DNA of 21,633 bases from Magnetaquiglobus sp039908105. Lineage in GTDB: Bacteria; Pseudomonadota; Magnetococcia; Magnetococcales; Magnetaquicoccaceae. The notes beneath the pieces were generated by a model. It made no database searches. It saw only the letters and a program-made list of their open reading frames with translations, and was not told the DNA's origin. Positions 6,635-14,532 of the stretch are shown here, piece after piece (positions within the stretch are counted from its first letter, which is position 1; every line of letters begins with the position of its first letter). The position numbers and the translations under genes were made by a program. Location of the stretch: assembly GCA_039908105.1 (NCBI GenBank), contig JAMOBI010000055.1:1-21633 (forward strand), written 5' to 3'.

Positions 6635-8641
6635 ATGAACCTAACGAAACCATTGACACGTGCCAAGAGACCCGCACAAGCATCAGAGGCCCACGAATTC
6701 AATACCATGGACGACGCGCTCATCGCCTTGGTCGTAGACGACAACCCGATGGAACGGGCCCTGTTGTCCGCGCTGCTCAAGAAACTCACCCGCTGGACCA
6801 TCACCCCACTCGCCTGCGCCACCGTGGATGAAGCGCTCAAACGGGTGGAACAGGAGGGGGATCCGCAACTCGCCTTTATCGACTACCGCCTTGACCACGA
6901 GTCGGGCATCGACCTGATCCGCGAACTCAAAACCCGCGGCAGCCGCGCCGGCTGCATCCTGTTCACCGGTACCGAGGGGGATGAGGCGCTGTTGGAAGCA
7001 GTACGGGTCGGCGCGGATGACTATCTGCGCAAAAACGAATTGAGCGTGGAGATTCTCAATCGGGCGATCCACCATGTGTTGGAAAAATGTCGCAGCGCCC
7101 GCAACCTCGAAGCCGCACTCAACGAACTCCAAAAAGCCAAGGCTCTCTTGGAAAAGCGGGTCGAAAGCGAAGCGGAGAACTTGAGCGAGGCGCGCGAACG
7201 GTTGGATGCCATCGCCTCGGCAGCGCTGGATCCGATCCTGATCCTCGATGCCAACATGCGTGTCACCTTCTGGAATCCGGCTGCCAGCCGCGTCTTCGGC
7301 TTTGAGCCTGGCGAAATCCTCGGACGTCCGGTGGTCGAACTCCTCCCCTCGACCGAATTCGCCTCGCGCCTGCAAAACAGCTTCAAAGGGTTCAGCCGTA
7401 CCGGCAAAGGGACGATGATCGGGCGCGTCACCGAATTCGTGGTCAAACGCAAGAACGGCAAAACCTTTCCGGTCGAAGCCTCCAGCTCCGCCATCCAGAT
7501 CAAGGGGGCCTGGCACGTCGTGGTGATCCTGCGCGATGTCACCCGTCACCGCAAAGCCGAAGCCGCCCTGCGTCGCGCCAGCGATGCCGCGCAACGCGCC
7601 ACCCGCTTGAAAGACCAGTTCGTCTCGCTGGTGGCCCACGATCTGCGCGGTCCCTTCACCTCAATCCTCGGCTTTCTGGAACTGCTCGACAACGATCCCA
7701 AAAATCCCTTGAGCAAGAAGCAGAAAGGTTATCTGAACTGGATCACCGAGAGCAGCGCCAAAATGCTCGGTCTGATCGACGAGATCTTGAACATCAGTCG
7801 CTTGAAAACCGGCAAGATCGTTCCGGAACCGCGTTTTTTCAACGCCCGCTTCTTTGGCGACAAGGCCCTGGAGTCGATCCGTCCCATGGCCGAGCAGAAA
7901 GGGATTGATTTGGTCAACAATCTGCCCGAGTCGTTCCGCCTGCAAGCCGATCCCGCCCTTTTCGGCGAGGTGTTGCACAATCTGCTCACCAATGCGGTCA
8001 AATTCTGCAACCGGGGCGATCGCATCACCCTGCTCAGACCCAATGGCAAACCCTCGACCATCGCCGTGCTCGATACCGGGGTCGGCATCCGCCAGAAACG
8101 GCTTGCCAAACTCTTCAGCCTGGAGGAGAAAACCTCTACGGTCGGCACCGCCGGTGAACACGGCACCGGCTACGGCCTGCCCTTCAGCCGCGACTTGCTG
8201 CGCGCCCATCACGGCGATCTGACCGTCGAATCCAAAGAGGGGATCGGCAGCATCTTTTACGCCCAACTGCCGGAAGTGGTGCCGCAAGCGCTCATCATCG
8301 ACGACGATACCGAGTTCCGCCAACTGCTGGTGGCCTTCCTCCATCAAGAGGGGGTGCGCACCCTGGAGTCCGCCGACGGCCTGCACGCCCTGTCCACCCT
8401 GCAAAGCCACACCTGTCACCTGATCATCTGCGACGTGCAGATGCCCAGCCTCGATGGCTTCGGTTTTCTCACCAAGGTGCGCGAGGATCCGAAAACCCGG
8501 CAGCTCCCGGTGATCCTGGTGACCGGCGACAATGCCATCGAAACCCGCGAAACCGCCTTCCGCCTCGGCGCCAACGACTTCATCACCAAACCGTTCACGC
8601 CCATGGAGTTCATCCCGCGCGTGCGGCGCTTCCTGGGTTGA
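6635..8641 (+). CDS. Soluble hybrid histidine kinase, REC-PAS-HisKA-HATPase-REC
   Basis: A 668-residue protein without membrane segments. The N-terminal receiver has the acidic pair Asp35/Asp36, Asp83 (FIDYRLD), Thr111 and Lys133. A coiled-coil-like, Glu/Ala/Leu-rich linker (150-190) leads to a PAS domain at about 190-305. HisKA has His335 (VAHDLRGP). HATPase has the N box (Asn449, Asn453), G1 at Asp480 (DTGVGI) and the G2 loop GTGYGLP. The C-terminal receiver has Asp600 (ICDVQMP), Thr630 and Lys652. There is no output domain. It is probably a cytoplasmic phosphorelay hub receiving phosphate through the first receiver. The ATG at 6635 lacks a Shine-Dalgarno; Met25 (6707) is an alternative that keeps the receiver. 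The stop TGA lies two bases before the rsmA ATG, suggesting one transcript. Confidence 0.92.
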   Translation: MNLTKPLTRAKRPAQASEAHEFNTMDDALIALVVDDNPMERALLSALLKKLTRWTITPLACATVDEALKRVEQEGDPQLAFIDYRLDHESGIDLIRELKTRGSRAGCILFTGTEGDEALLEAVRVGADDYLRKNELSVEILNRAIHHVLEKCRSARNLEAALNELQKAKALLEKRVESEAENLSEARERLDAIASAALDPILILDANMRVTFWNPAASRVFGFEPGEILGRPVVELLPSTEFASRLQNSFKGFSRTGKGTMIGRVTEFVVKRKNGKTFPVEASSSAIQIKGAWHVVVILRDVTRHRKAEAALRRASDAAQRATRLKDQFVSLVAHDLRGPFTSILGFLELLDNDPKNPLSKKQKGYLNWITESSAKMLGLIDEILNISRLKTGKIVPEPRFFNARFFGDKALESIRPMAEQKGIDLVNNLPESFRLQADPALFGEVLHNLLTNAVKFCNRGDRITLLRPNGKPSTIAVLDTGVGIRQKRLAKLFSLEEKTSTVGTAGEHGTGYGLPFSRDLLRAHHGDLTVESKEGIGSIFYAQLPEVVPQALIIDDDTEFRQLLVAFLHQEGVRTLESADGLHALSTLQSHTCHLIICDVQMPSLDGFGFLTKVREDPKTRQLPVILVTGDNAIETRETAFRLGANDFITKPFTPMEFIPRVRRFLG

Positions 8642-8643
8642 CG

Positions 8644-9462
8644 ATGGCTGCGTCGCTATCCCGTTCCCTCTACCCGGTGGCCAAAAAACGGCTCGGACAG
8701 CACTTCCTCGCCGATGAATCGATCGCCCGCGCCATCGTCGCGGCTGCCGATGTGGGACCGAATGACCGGGTGGTCGAGATCGGTCCCGGACCCGGCGCGT
8801 TGACCGTCTGGCTGCTGAACGCTTGTGGCCGGGTGTGGGCGATTGAGTTCGACGAATCGCTCGTGCCGCTGCTCCAACAACGCACTCGAGGTCTGGGCGA
8901 ACTGCACGTCGAGCGGGCCGATGCCGTGCGCGTCGATTACCTGGCCCTGGCCGAACAGTTGGGGGGGGAGATCACCATTGTCGCCAACCTTCCCTACAAC
9001 GTCGGCACAACCATCCTGATGAATCTGATCGAGCAGCGCGCAGCGATCGCTGGCATGACCGTGATGCTGCAAACCGAGGTTGCGGAACGGTTAAGCGCCA
9101 ACCCCGGTACCAAGGCCTATGGCACCATTTCGGTGCTTTGCGGGCTGTGGATGGCCATTGAACCGGTGTTGCAGGTTCCGCCTGCCGCCTTCCGACCCCC
9201 GCCCAAAGTGCACTCCACGGTGATCCGCCTCACCCGACGCGCGACACCGCTGGCCGAGGTGCGGGATCTCAAACTCTTTTCCCGGGTGGTACGCGCTGCC
9301 TTCGGACAGCGCCGCAAGGTGCTCGGCAATGCGCTGCGGGTGATCCGCGACGATCCGCGCCCCTGGTTGCAGCAGGCCGGCATCGATCCGGAACGGCGCG
9401 GGGAGACACTCTCGATTGAGGAGTTCGCCCGATTGGCGAATGAGTTGACCGGCGAGGATTAA
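8644..9462 (+). CDS. rsmA: 16S rRNA (adenine1518-N6/adenine1519-N6)-dimethyltransferase
   Basis: RsmA/KsgA transfers four methyl groups from SAM to two adjacent adenines in the 3'-terminal hairpin of 16S rRNA during late small-subunit assembly. The 272-residue length is normal. Signatures are KKRLGQHFL (14-22), SAM motif I EIGPGPGALT (45-54), the acidic residue Glu68 in WAIEFD, and the catalytic NLPYNV motif (115-120). The FxPxPKVxS-type segment appears as FRPPPKVHSTVIRL, and FGQRRKVLGNAL is near the C terminus. The ATG at 8644 was chosen because it puts KKRLGQHFL at the usual distance; an upstream TTG (8638) would overlap the kinase stop. rsmA usually neighbours pdxA, surA or apaG; here it follows a hybrid kinase at two bases. 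Confidence 0.97.
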   Translation: MAASLSRSLYPVAKKRLGQHFLADESIARAIVAAADVGPNDRVVEIGPGPGALTVWLLNACGRVWAIEFDESLVPLLQQRTRGLGELHVERADAVRVDYLALAEQLGGEITIVANLPYNVGTTILMNLIEQRAAIAGMTVMLQTEVAERLSANPGTKAYGTISVLCGLWMAIEPVLQVPPAAFRPPPKVHSTVIRLTRRATPLAEVRDLKLFSRVVRAAFGQRRKVLGNALRVIRDDPRPWLQQAGIDPERRGETLSIEEFARLANELTGED

Positions 9463-9488
9463 TCGGCTCTATAGCGTGGAATGTGCAG

Positions 9489-9760
9489 TTTTTATTGGTG
9501 AAAAAAAAGAGAGGGTCTGGGAGATTCATCTCCCAGGGTTTTGACTTTGACTTTAGCGCGCTCTTCAGCCGCGCGCCGCCTTCGCGGGAGTCGTTTTTGG
9601 TTTTTTGGAAACGACTCCCGCATCTTGCACGCAGCCTTTAAGAAACTTGCATGATGGGGGAAGCCCTCCTCATCCCCACCCGTGTCTTCCCTTGCGGGAG
9701 TTCCATGTGAGATGACGCTTCCCGGGATGATTGCGGTATCGTCTCGGAACCCCGCGATGG
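9489..9760 (+). repeat. Hairpin-repeat element R3 (most complete copy)
   Basis: In order: TTTTTATTGGTG, an A8 run, AGAGAGGGT, the perfect hairpin CTGGGAGA / TCTCCCAG (9517-9536, TTCA loop), the linker TTTTGACTTTGACTTTAGCG and CGCTCTTC, a GC-rich spacer, then a perfect 13-bp hairpin GCGGGAGTCGTTT (9584-9596) against AAACGACTCCCGC (9609-9621). The conserved GCATCTTGCACGCAGCCTT follows. After about 75 unrelated bases the tail GATGACGCTTCCCGGGATGA and TTGCGGTATCGT (to 9750) resumes, as in R1. It fills most of the 335-bp gap between rsmA and cheX. It may terminate rsmA, and the minus-strand reading of the first hairpin has a T8 run. Confidence 0.75.
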
Positions 9761-9776
9761 TGACAATCTCAAGAAC

Positions 9777-9809
9777 AAAAGCCGTTGAACCAACCGATCA
9801 ACGCTTTTT
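9777..9809 (-). terminator. Intrinsic terminator of the cheX-like gene
   Basis: On the minus strand AAAAGCGTTGA, with the gene's own TGA stop inside the stem, pairs with TTCAACGGCTTTT across an eight-base loop, with one bulged C. The stem ends in CTTTTG and is followed by TTCTT. The position, ending right at the stop codon, supports transcription termination. Confidence 0.6.
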
Positions 9810-10295
9810 GAACTGCTGGACATAAAAGAAGAATTCGACGAAGAACAACCCTGCCTCGCACTTGAAGTACTGCTTGACACTATCGAAGTTGCTCTTGTAC
9901 TGCATCTTGTAGTCGTTGCCAGTGATCAGTGTGGGGGGGGTGAGGTTGATGTTGCCATACCCCGTACCCAATCGGGTCTGCACACCACCGGCGACGATGT
10001 TGGCCAATTCACCGAAGCCATCCCCGGCCTCACCAAAGATGGTATCGTAATTCTCACCCGAGAAGGCGGAAGCCAGCTCCATGGCGGCATGCAACGGCGC
10101 GGCCAGGTGAATCCCCCCGTGAATGCCACCAGAGAAATTGATCACCACGGTCACTTCCGAGCTCGGTGGACGGTAATCATCCTCATCCTTCTTGGTGATC
10201 GTCGGGCCGTTTTCAACCTCCATGACCAGATAGGCCGCAAACATCTCACGGACCGCTTCCTTGATCATGCCGGCAAACTCCACTTTCATGGTCAT
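9798..10295 (-). CDS. CheX-like chemotaxis phosphatase family protein
   Basis: A 165-residue protein of the CheC/CheX fold. The family's catalytic ExxN signature is present as Glu96-Leu-Ala-Asn99 in GDGFGELANIVAGG. The preceding GIHGGIHLAAPLHAAMELAS region (57-76) matches the strand-helix of CheX. CheX proteins dephosphorylate CheY-P as dimers; many orphan CheX proteins act with other receivers. The start ATG at 10295 has AAGGA ten bases upstream; Met3 is a close alternative. The C terminus is rich in Phe and Tyr (FFVEFFFYVQQF), longer than a minimal CheX. No cheA, cheY or flagellar genes lie nearby. It follows two minus-strand glycan genes after 158 bp, so it may have its own promoter there, though none is clear. 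Confidence 0.8.
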   Translation of the reverse strand: MTMKVEFAGMIKEAVREMFAAYLVMEVENGPTITKKDEDDYRPPSSEVTVVINFSGGIHGGIHLAAPLHAAMELASAFSGENYDTIFGEAGDGFGELANIVAGGVQTRLGTGYGNINLTPPTLITGNDYKMQYKSNFDSVKQYFKCEAGLFFVEFFFYVQQFKKR

Positions 10296-10453
10296 GTCGT
10301 CTTCATCCTTGGGTGTTTATTACAGGAATACATCAGAGTCTCGCAAGAAAACGGACTCTCCGAATAGGCACGGCTGCTGAACTGACTTTCGATAACAATT
10401 AAGTAATGGGTTGGAAAACCAAGTCTATCAGAAGCCCGCAACCGAGAGCAACC

Positions 10454-11539
10454 TTAAATCACGCCACAACCGCACAGCATCGCATGATATTGATCGGCGA
10501 TCCGGTCCCAGTCCAACCCCTGCACCGTTTCAAGCCCGCCATCCCGGAGCATGGCCAGCAGCGTCGGATCGCGCAGCAGGGCCACCACCTGCCCGGCCAT
10601 GCACGCGGTATCCCCGACATCGGACAAAAAACCGTTCTGACCATCCAGAATCCAATCCGCCGGCATGCCCATGCGGCTGGAGACCACCGGTATGCCACAG
10701 GCCCAACTCTCCATCAACGCCTTGGGCCCACCCTCGGCACGTGAGGTGATCGCATAGAGATCGAGCAGCTGATAACACGAGACGATATCACGATAATCCT
10801 CCAGAAAACGGTGCCGGTACGGAATGCCCAGCCGCTCCAGACCACGCTTGACATAACCGCGTGCCGGACCGGTCAGCATCACCATCAGCTGCGGATGGAC
10901 CCCGCGAATCCGTTCCATCAGAGCCAAAAAAAAATCCGGCCCCTTGACCAGCTTGGGCTCCTCGCCATCACCCCAACCAACCCCATCCTTCTGGAACGAG
11001 CCGATGACGAACGCCTCCTCGGGGATCTCCAACCCGGCGCGCAGACGGGCGCGCGTCGCGGCATCGGCAGGTCGGAACCGGTCAAGATCCACGCCGAGCG
11101 GGATCAATTCGATCTTCTTCCCGGCCACGCCTTGCTCCATCAACATCTTCCGCGAGGTGACGCACGAAACGATCACCCGCTCCATGCGATCGAACACCCC
11201 GGGCATCTGCGCGAACATCTCATCCATGCGTGATTCGCTCGAATTCGGCTCCCCGTGAAACCAGGTGAGAAACAGCGCATTGGAAGGGTGCAACCGCTCA
11301 CGCGGCCCAAAGAACCACGCCGCACGATTCCCGAACAGGATCACCTGATGACGCAGGCGCCACGGCGCGGTGATGATCGGCACGGTATCGCCCAGCCGCG
11401 CCTCAAGCCCTCGGGAGATATAATGCGCATCCCACTTGTAGGACCAGTTGGCCGAGTCGGAAATATAATGCACGCGACGCCGCATACGCCCCCGCAACTC
11501 TTGAACGAGGGGATCGACCAGTTTGGCAATCCGGTTCAT
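10454..11539 (-). CDS. Glycosyltransferase, GT4-like (GT-B fold)
   Basis: A 361-residue retaining-type glycosyltransferase. The C-terminal half has the GT4 hallmarks: IPLGVDLDRFRP (146-157), nucleotide-binding VIGSFQKDG, and the EX7E motif with Glu269 and Glu277 in SRAEGGPKALMES, followed by WACGIPVVSS. The N-terminal acceptor domain is shorter and less conserved. No membrane segment is seen, so it acts at the cytoplasmic face. The ATG overlaps the stop of the upstream methyltransferase as ATGA, with AGGTGAAGG just before it, so the two are translationally coupled. With AsnB, the second methyltransferase and the deacetylase it probably builds a surface polysaccharide. Sugar donor and acceptor are unknown. 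Confidence 0.88.
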   Translation of the reverse strand: MNRIAKLVDPLVQELRGRMRRRVHYISDSANWSYKWDAHYISRGLEARLGDTVPIITAPWRLRHQVILFGNRAAWFFGPRERLHPSNALFLTWFHGEPNSSESRMDEMFAQMPGVFDRMERVIVSCVTSRKMLMEQGVAGKKIELIPLGVDLDRFRPADAATRARLRAGLEIPEEAFVIGSFQKDGVGWGDGEEPKLVKGPDFFLALMERIRGVHPQLMVMLTGPARGYVKRGLERLGIPYRHRFLEDYRDIVSCYQLLDLYAITSRAEGGPKALMESWACGIPVVSSRMGMPADWILDGQNGFLSDVGDTACMAGQVVALLRDPTLLAMLRDGGLETVQGLDWDRIADQYHAMLCGCGVI

Positions 11540-12351
11540 GCCTTCACCTCTGCCCGATCGCCGACCGGTCTGACTTCAGCCCAGATCTCCCCCCAGCGCA
11601 CCTCCAGATGGGTGATGGTCAAACCGGAGGCGTGCATCTCCTCCTGAAACGATTCCAAGGTGTATTCGGTCTCGTGGGTGGTATCCAGTCGCCACTCCAC
11701 CCCCAACTCCCGTTTCAATGGTACACGCCAGTCGCGTTCAAACAACGGCACCCGGATCAACAGGCGTCGTGCCCCGCTTTGTGCCACCAGACGTTTCAAG
11801 AATGCCACCCTGACCGGCAGATGCTCCAGCACGTTGGAAAGCGCCACCACATCGAACACTCCCAAATCGCCATCGATTCTCGTCGCATCACCGTGACGGT
11901 ACTCCACCTGTGGATGGGGATGCCTTCTTTTCGCCTCGGCAACATTCTGCGGATTCAACTCAACCCCCACCACACGGCATCCAGCCCGTGCTGCCATATC
12001 CCGCGTCAGGGCGCCGTTGCCGCACCCCACGTCCAACACCCGTTCGCCAGATGTCACACGTCCGACAAAAAAATCGTGATACCCCATCAGGCGGTGCTTC
12101 AAATGCACTCCACCGCCCAGTCGCACGGCTCCTCGCCCCTGCAGTTTGTACAGCCGGTCATCCAGACGAAACAAAAAACGCAACCCGTCATCCGCCGACA
12201 GACGCTCAACGCGCGCTTCCGCCACGCGAAACAGCAGGTCACGCAACGCATCGGTCGCCATCCCTTTCGCCAGCCATCGGCACAACGACTCTTGCCATGC
12301 GCCCGGCAATCTTGTCAACCAAACCATCAGCGCAGAACGCACACGCGACAT
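11536..12351 (-). CDS. SAM-dependent class I methyltransferase
   Basis: A 271-residue protein. The Rossmann methyltransferase core has motif I DVGCGNGAL (107-115), an acidic motif II end in VVGVELNPQNV, HGDATRID for motif III and FDVVALSNVLEHL for motif IV. This is the Methyltransf_11/UbiG-like pattern. The N-terminal ~100 residues are helical and basic. The frame is open to a GTG at 12468, but the ATG at 12351 is preferred: AGGA sits eight bases upstream of it, and the extra 39 residues look non-coding. It is coupled by ATGA to the glycosyltransferase. The substrate may be a sugar or lipid-linked glycan intermediate; this is inferred from context only. Confidence 0.87.
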   Translation of the reverse strand: MSRVRSALMVWLTRLPGAWQESLCRWLAKGMATDALRDLLFRVAEARVERLSADDGLRFLFRLDDRLYKLQGRGAVRLGGGVHLKHRLMGYHDFFVGRVTSGERVLDVGCGNGALTRDMAARAGCRVVGVELNPQNVAEAKRRHPHPQVEYRHGDATRIDGDLGVFDVVALSNVLEHLPVRVAFLKRLVAQSGARRLLIRVPLFERDWRVPLKRELGVEWRLDTTHETEYTLESFQEEMHASGLTITHLEVRWGEIWAEVRPVGDRAEVKA

Positions 12352-12393
12352 GCCAGACTTCCTCACACCCTCTATGCGGTTTTCCGAACCGAT

Positions 12394-12423
12394 TTGACGA
12401 ATCCATCTTAAAATCGATATGCT
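12394..12423 (+). promoter_or_regulatory. Putative sigma-70 promoter for the asnB operon
   Basis: TTGACG (12394-12399) and TATGCT (12418-12423) are separated by 18 bp, close to consensus. The site is in the 245-bp gap between the divergent methyltransferase (minus) and asnB (plus). It would give a leader of about 165 bases before asnB. Confidence 0.5.
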
Positions 12424-12485
12424 AAGGAGCATTGCGCCCATCGCGACATGATGCAACCGATTCTTCACTTTGCAAGGAACTTTTC

Positions 12486-12590
12486 ATGCAGCCCAAAGAC
12501 GATCAATCAACGCACCGATCCGGCTCACCACGACTGCTCCGTTCCGATCGGCGCTCACCCGGCACGCACCCGCTTTCCACGGATTGCTGA
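12486..12590 (+). CDS. Possible 34-residue leader ORF upstream of asnB
   Basis: ATG at 12486 has AAGGAA eight bases upstream, a better ribosome site than that of asnB. The frame encodes 34 residues, rich in Ser, Arg, Asp and Pro (start MQPKDDQSTHRSG), and stops with TGA at 12588-12590, six bases before the asnB ATG. It has no membrane segment and no family I recognise. It may be a coupling leader peptide or may be chance. Confidence 0.3.
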   Translation: MQPKDDQSTHRSGSPRLLRSDRRSPGTHPLSTDC

Positions 12591-12596
12591 GTCGCG

Positions 12597-14456
12597 ATGT
12601 GTGGCATCGTTGGCTTTGCCGGATCGGGCAGCTCAGAGGATCTGACTCGCATGACCCGTGCCCTTCACCATCGTGGTCCGGATGGCGAAGGGTTCCATAT
12701 CGATGTCGAACAGCGGGTCTTTCTGGGTCACCGTCGCCTGGCGATCCTCGATCCGGCGGGGGGCGAACAGCCGATGTGGAGCCTGGATCGGCAACTCTGT
12801 ATCGTCTTCAACGGGGAGATTTACAACCACGCCGAACTGCGTCGCACCCTGGAGGCGCGCGGACACCGTTTCACCAGCGACCACTCCGATACCGAAACCT
12901 TGATCTACGGCTACCGGGAGTGGGGCCATGCGCTGCCTGAGCGACTCAACGGCATGTTCGCCTTCGTGATCCACGATAGCGCGCAACGCAGACTCTTTGC
13001 GGCCCGCGACCGCTTCGGCAAAAAACCGTTTTACTATGCCTTGGAAAAGAACCGCTTCCTCTTCGCCTCGGAGTTGTCCGCCCTGGTCCTGCACGGTGAT
13101 TTCACCGCGTGCGTCGATCCGCTCGCCGTGCAAAAACTGTTTGCTTACGGTTTCATCCCGGCACCCAACGCCTTCTTTCAAGGCTGCCGCAAACTGCCCG
13201 GCGGCAGCTGGATGGAACTGGATCTGCGTGATTTTTCGCTCACAACCGGTCGTTATTGGCAATACCGCCTCCATCCCGATCCCTCGTGGGAGAGTCGCCC
13301 CGAAGCGGAGTTGGTCGAGGAGTTGCGTGCGCTCCTGTCACAAGCTGTGCAGCGTCGCATGGAGAGCGACGTGCCGCTCGGATTTTTCTTGAGCGGTGGC
13401 ATCGACTCGACCAGCGTGCTCGCTTTGGCGGCCCGTCATCGTCCACCTGACACGCTGCAAAGCTTTGCCATCGGCTTTGAAGAACCCTCCTACGACGAAT
13501 CGGACTGGGCGCGTCAAGCGGCCCGCCATATCGGTTCACACCATCGCGAACAAATTCTCACCCTGGATCAAGCCAAAGGGATGATCCCCGAGGTTCTCGG
13601 CCATCTGGACGAGCCGTTCGGCGATCCGTCGATTCTGCCGACAACGCTCTTGAGCGGCTTTGCCCGCCAACAGGTCACCGTGGCATTGGGGGGCGATGGC
13701 GGGGATGAACTCTTCGCCGGTTACGACCCCTTCCTGGCACTGACCCCGGCGCAAATTTATCACCGTCTGGTGCCAGCCCCGCTTCACGCCGGATTGCGTA
13801 GCCTGGCCAATCATCTGCCCCGGTCGGGACGCTACATGAGCCTGGATTTCAAGATCCGGCGTTTCCTCTCCGGGCTGTCGCACCCCATGGCGCTCTGGAA
13901 TCCCACCTGGATGGCGCCGCTGGAACCCGATGAAATCGCCGAACTTCTCCACCAGCCGGTCACCATCGAGGCACTCTACTCCGAGGCCCTGGAACTCTGG
14001 AATACCGCGGAAGTCACCCATCCACTCGACCGCTCGCTGGAATACTTCGCCAATTTCTATTTACAAGACGACATCTTGATGAAGGTGGACCGCGCTTCGA
14101 TGATGGTCTCGCTTGAAGTGCGCGCCCCCTTCCTGGACAACGATGTGGCTGGATTCGCCCAGAAATTGCCGCGTCGCTATAAACTTAAAAACGGCGTGCG
14201 CAAATATCTGCTGAAAAAAGCGATGCGCGGCATCCTGCCGGATACCCTCATTGATCGGCGCAAGAAGGGATTCGGCGTACCGACCGCCGATTGGTTGAAA
14301 ACCTACCCAGAGCACCCCCCTCTCGTCCCGGTCGCCGGTGCGCAGGCCGATTGGGTCGCTGCACGTTGGCAGGCGCATCGGGCCGGATTGGCCGATCATC
14401 GACTGTTCTTGTGGAACTGGTTGAGTTTGCAAGCGGCACGCAATGAATTTCATTGA
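12597..14456 (+). CDS. asnB: Asparagine synthase (glutamine-hydrolysing) type amidotransferase
   Basis: A 619-residue protein with the AsnB layout. The N-terminal class II glutaminase domain has the nucleophile Cys2 (MCGIVGF), the NGEIYN loop (72-77) and Asp98 in HSDTE. The C-terminal ATP-pyrophosphatase domain has the P-loop SGGIDS (266-271), GGDGGDELFAGYD, and the later EYFANFYLQDDILMKVDR and LEVRAPFLD segments typical of the family. The usual reaction is aspartate + glutamine + ATP to asparagine + glutamate + AMP + PPi. Paralogues in polysaccharide clusters are often thought to amidate uronic acids or other glycan precursors, and the neighbours here favour that role, though housekeeping asparagine synthesis cannot be excluded. 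Cys2 fixes the start. The Shine-Dalgarno is weak (TGAG); a small ORF ends six bases upstream. Confidence 0.93.
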   Translation: MCGIVGFAGSGSSEDLTRMTRALHHRGPDGEGFHIDVEQRVFLGHRRLAILDPAGGEQPMWSLDRQLCIVFNGEIYNHAELRRTLEARGHRFTSDHSDTETLIYGYREWGHALPERLNGMFAFVIHDSAQRRLFAARDRFGKKPFYYALEKNRFLFASELSALVLHGDFTACVDPLAVQKLFAYGFIPAPNAFFQGCRKLPGGSWMELDLRDFSLTTGRYWQYRLHPDPSWESRPEAELVEELRALLSQAVQRRMESDVPLGFFLSGGIDSTSVLALAARHRPPDTLQSFAIGFEEPSYDESDWARQAARHIGSHHREQILTLDQAKGMIPEVLGHLDEPFGDPSILPTTLLSGFARQQVTVALGGDGGDELFAGYDPFLALTPAQIYHRLVPAPLHAGLRSLANHLPRSGRYMSLDFKIRRFLSGLSHPMALWNPTWMAPLEPDEIAELLHQPVTIEALYSEALELWNTAEVTHPLDRSLEYFANFYLQDDILMKVDRASMMVSLEVRAPFLDNDVAGFAQKLPRRYKLKNGVRKYLLKKAMRGILPDTLIDRRKKGFGVPTADWLKTYPEHPPLVPVAGAQADWVAARWQAHRAGLADHRLFLWNWLSLQAARNEFH

Positions 14457-14532
14457 TTTCTCGCATTTCAACCAACCAATCTGCCAACCACTCCAAAGCT
14501 GCTCACATCTTCCTGAATACCCTGGAGTTAAA

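Noticed and set aside
9640..9797. Third copy of the 85-bp repeat near AAGAACAAAAGCCGTTGA
   Set aside because: Only about ten bases resemble copy A, and they belong to the cheX terminator stem.
11608..12411. 267-codon plus-strand frame
   Set aside because: It opposes the methyltransferase with clear SAM motifs; its translation is His/Gln/Pro-rich and low in motif content.
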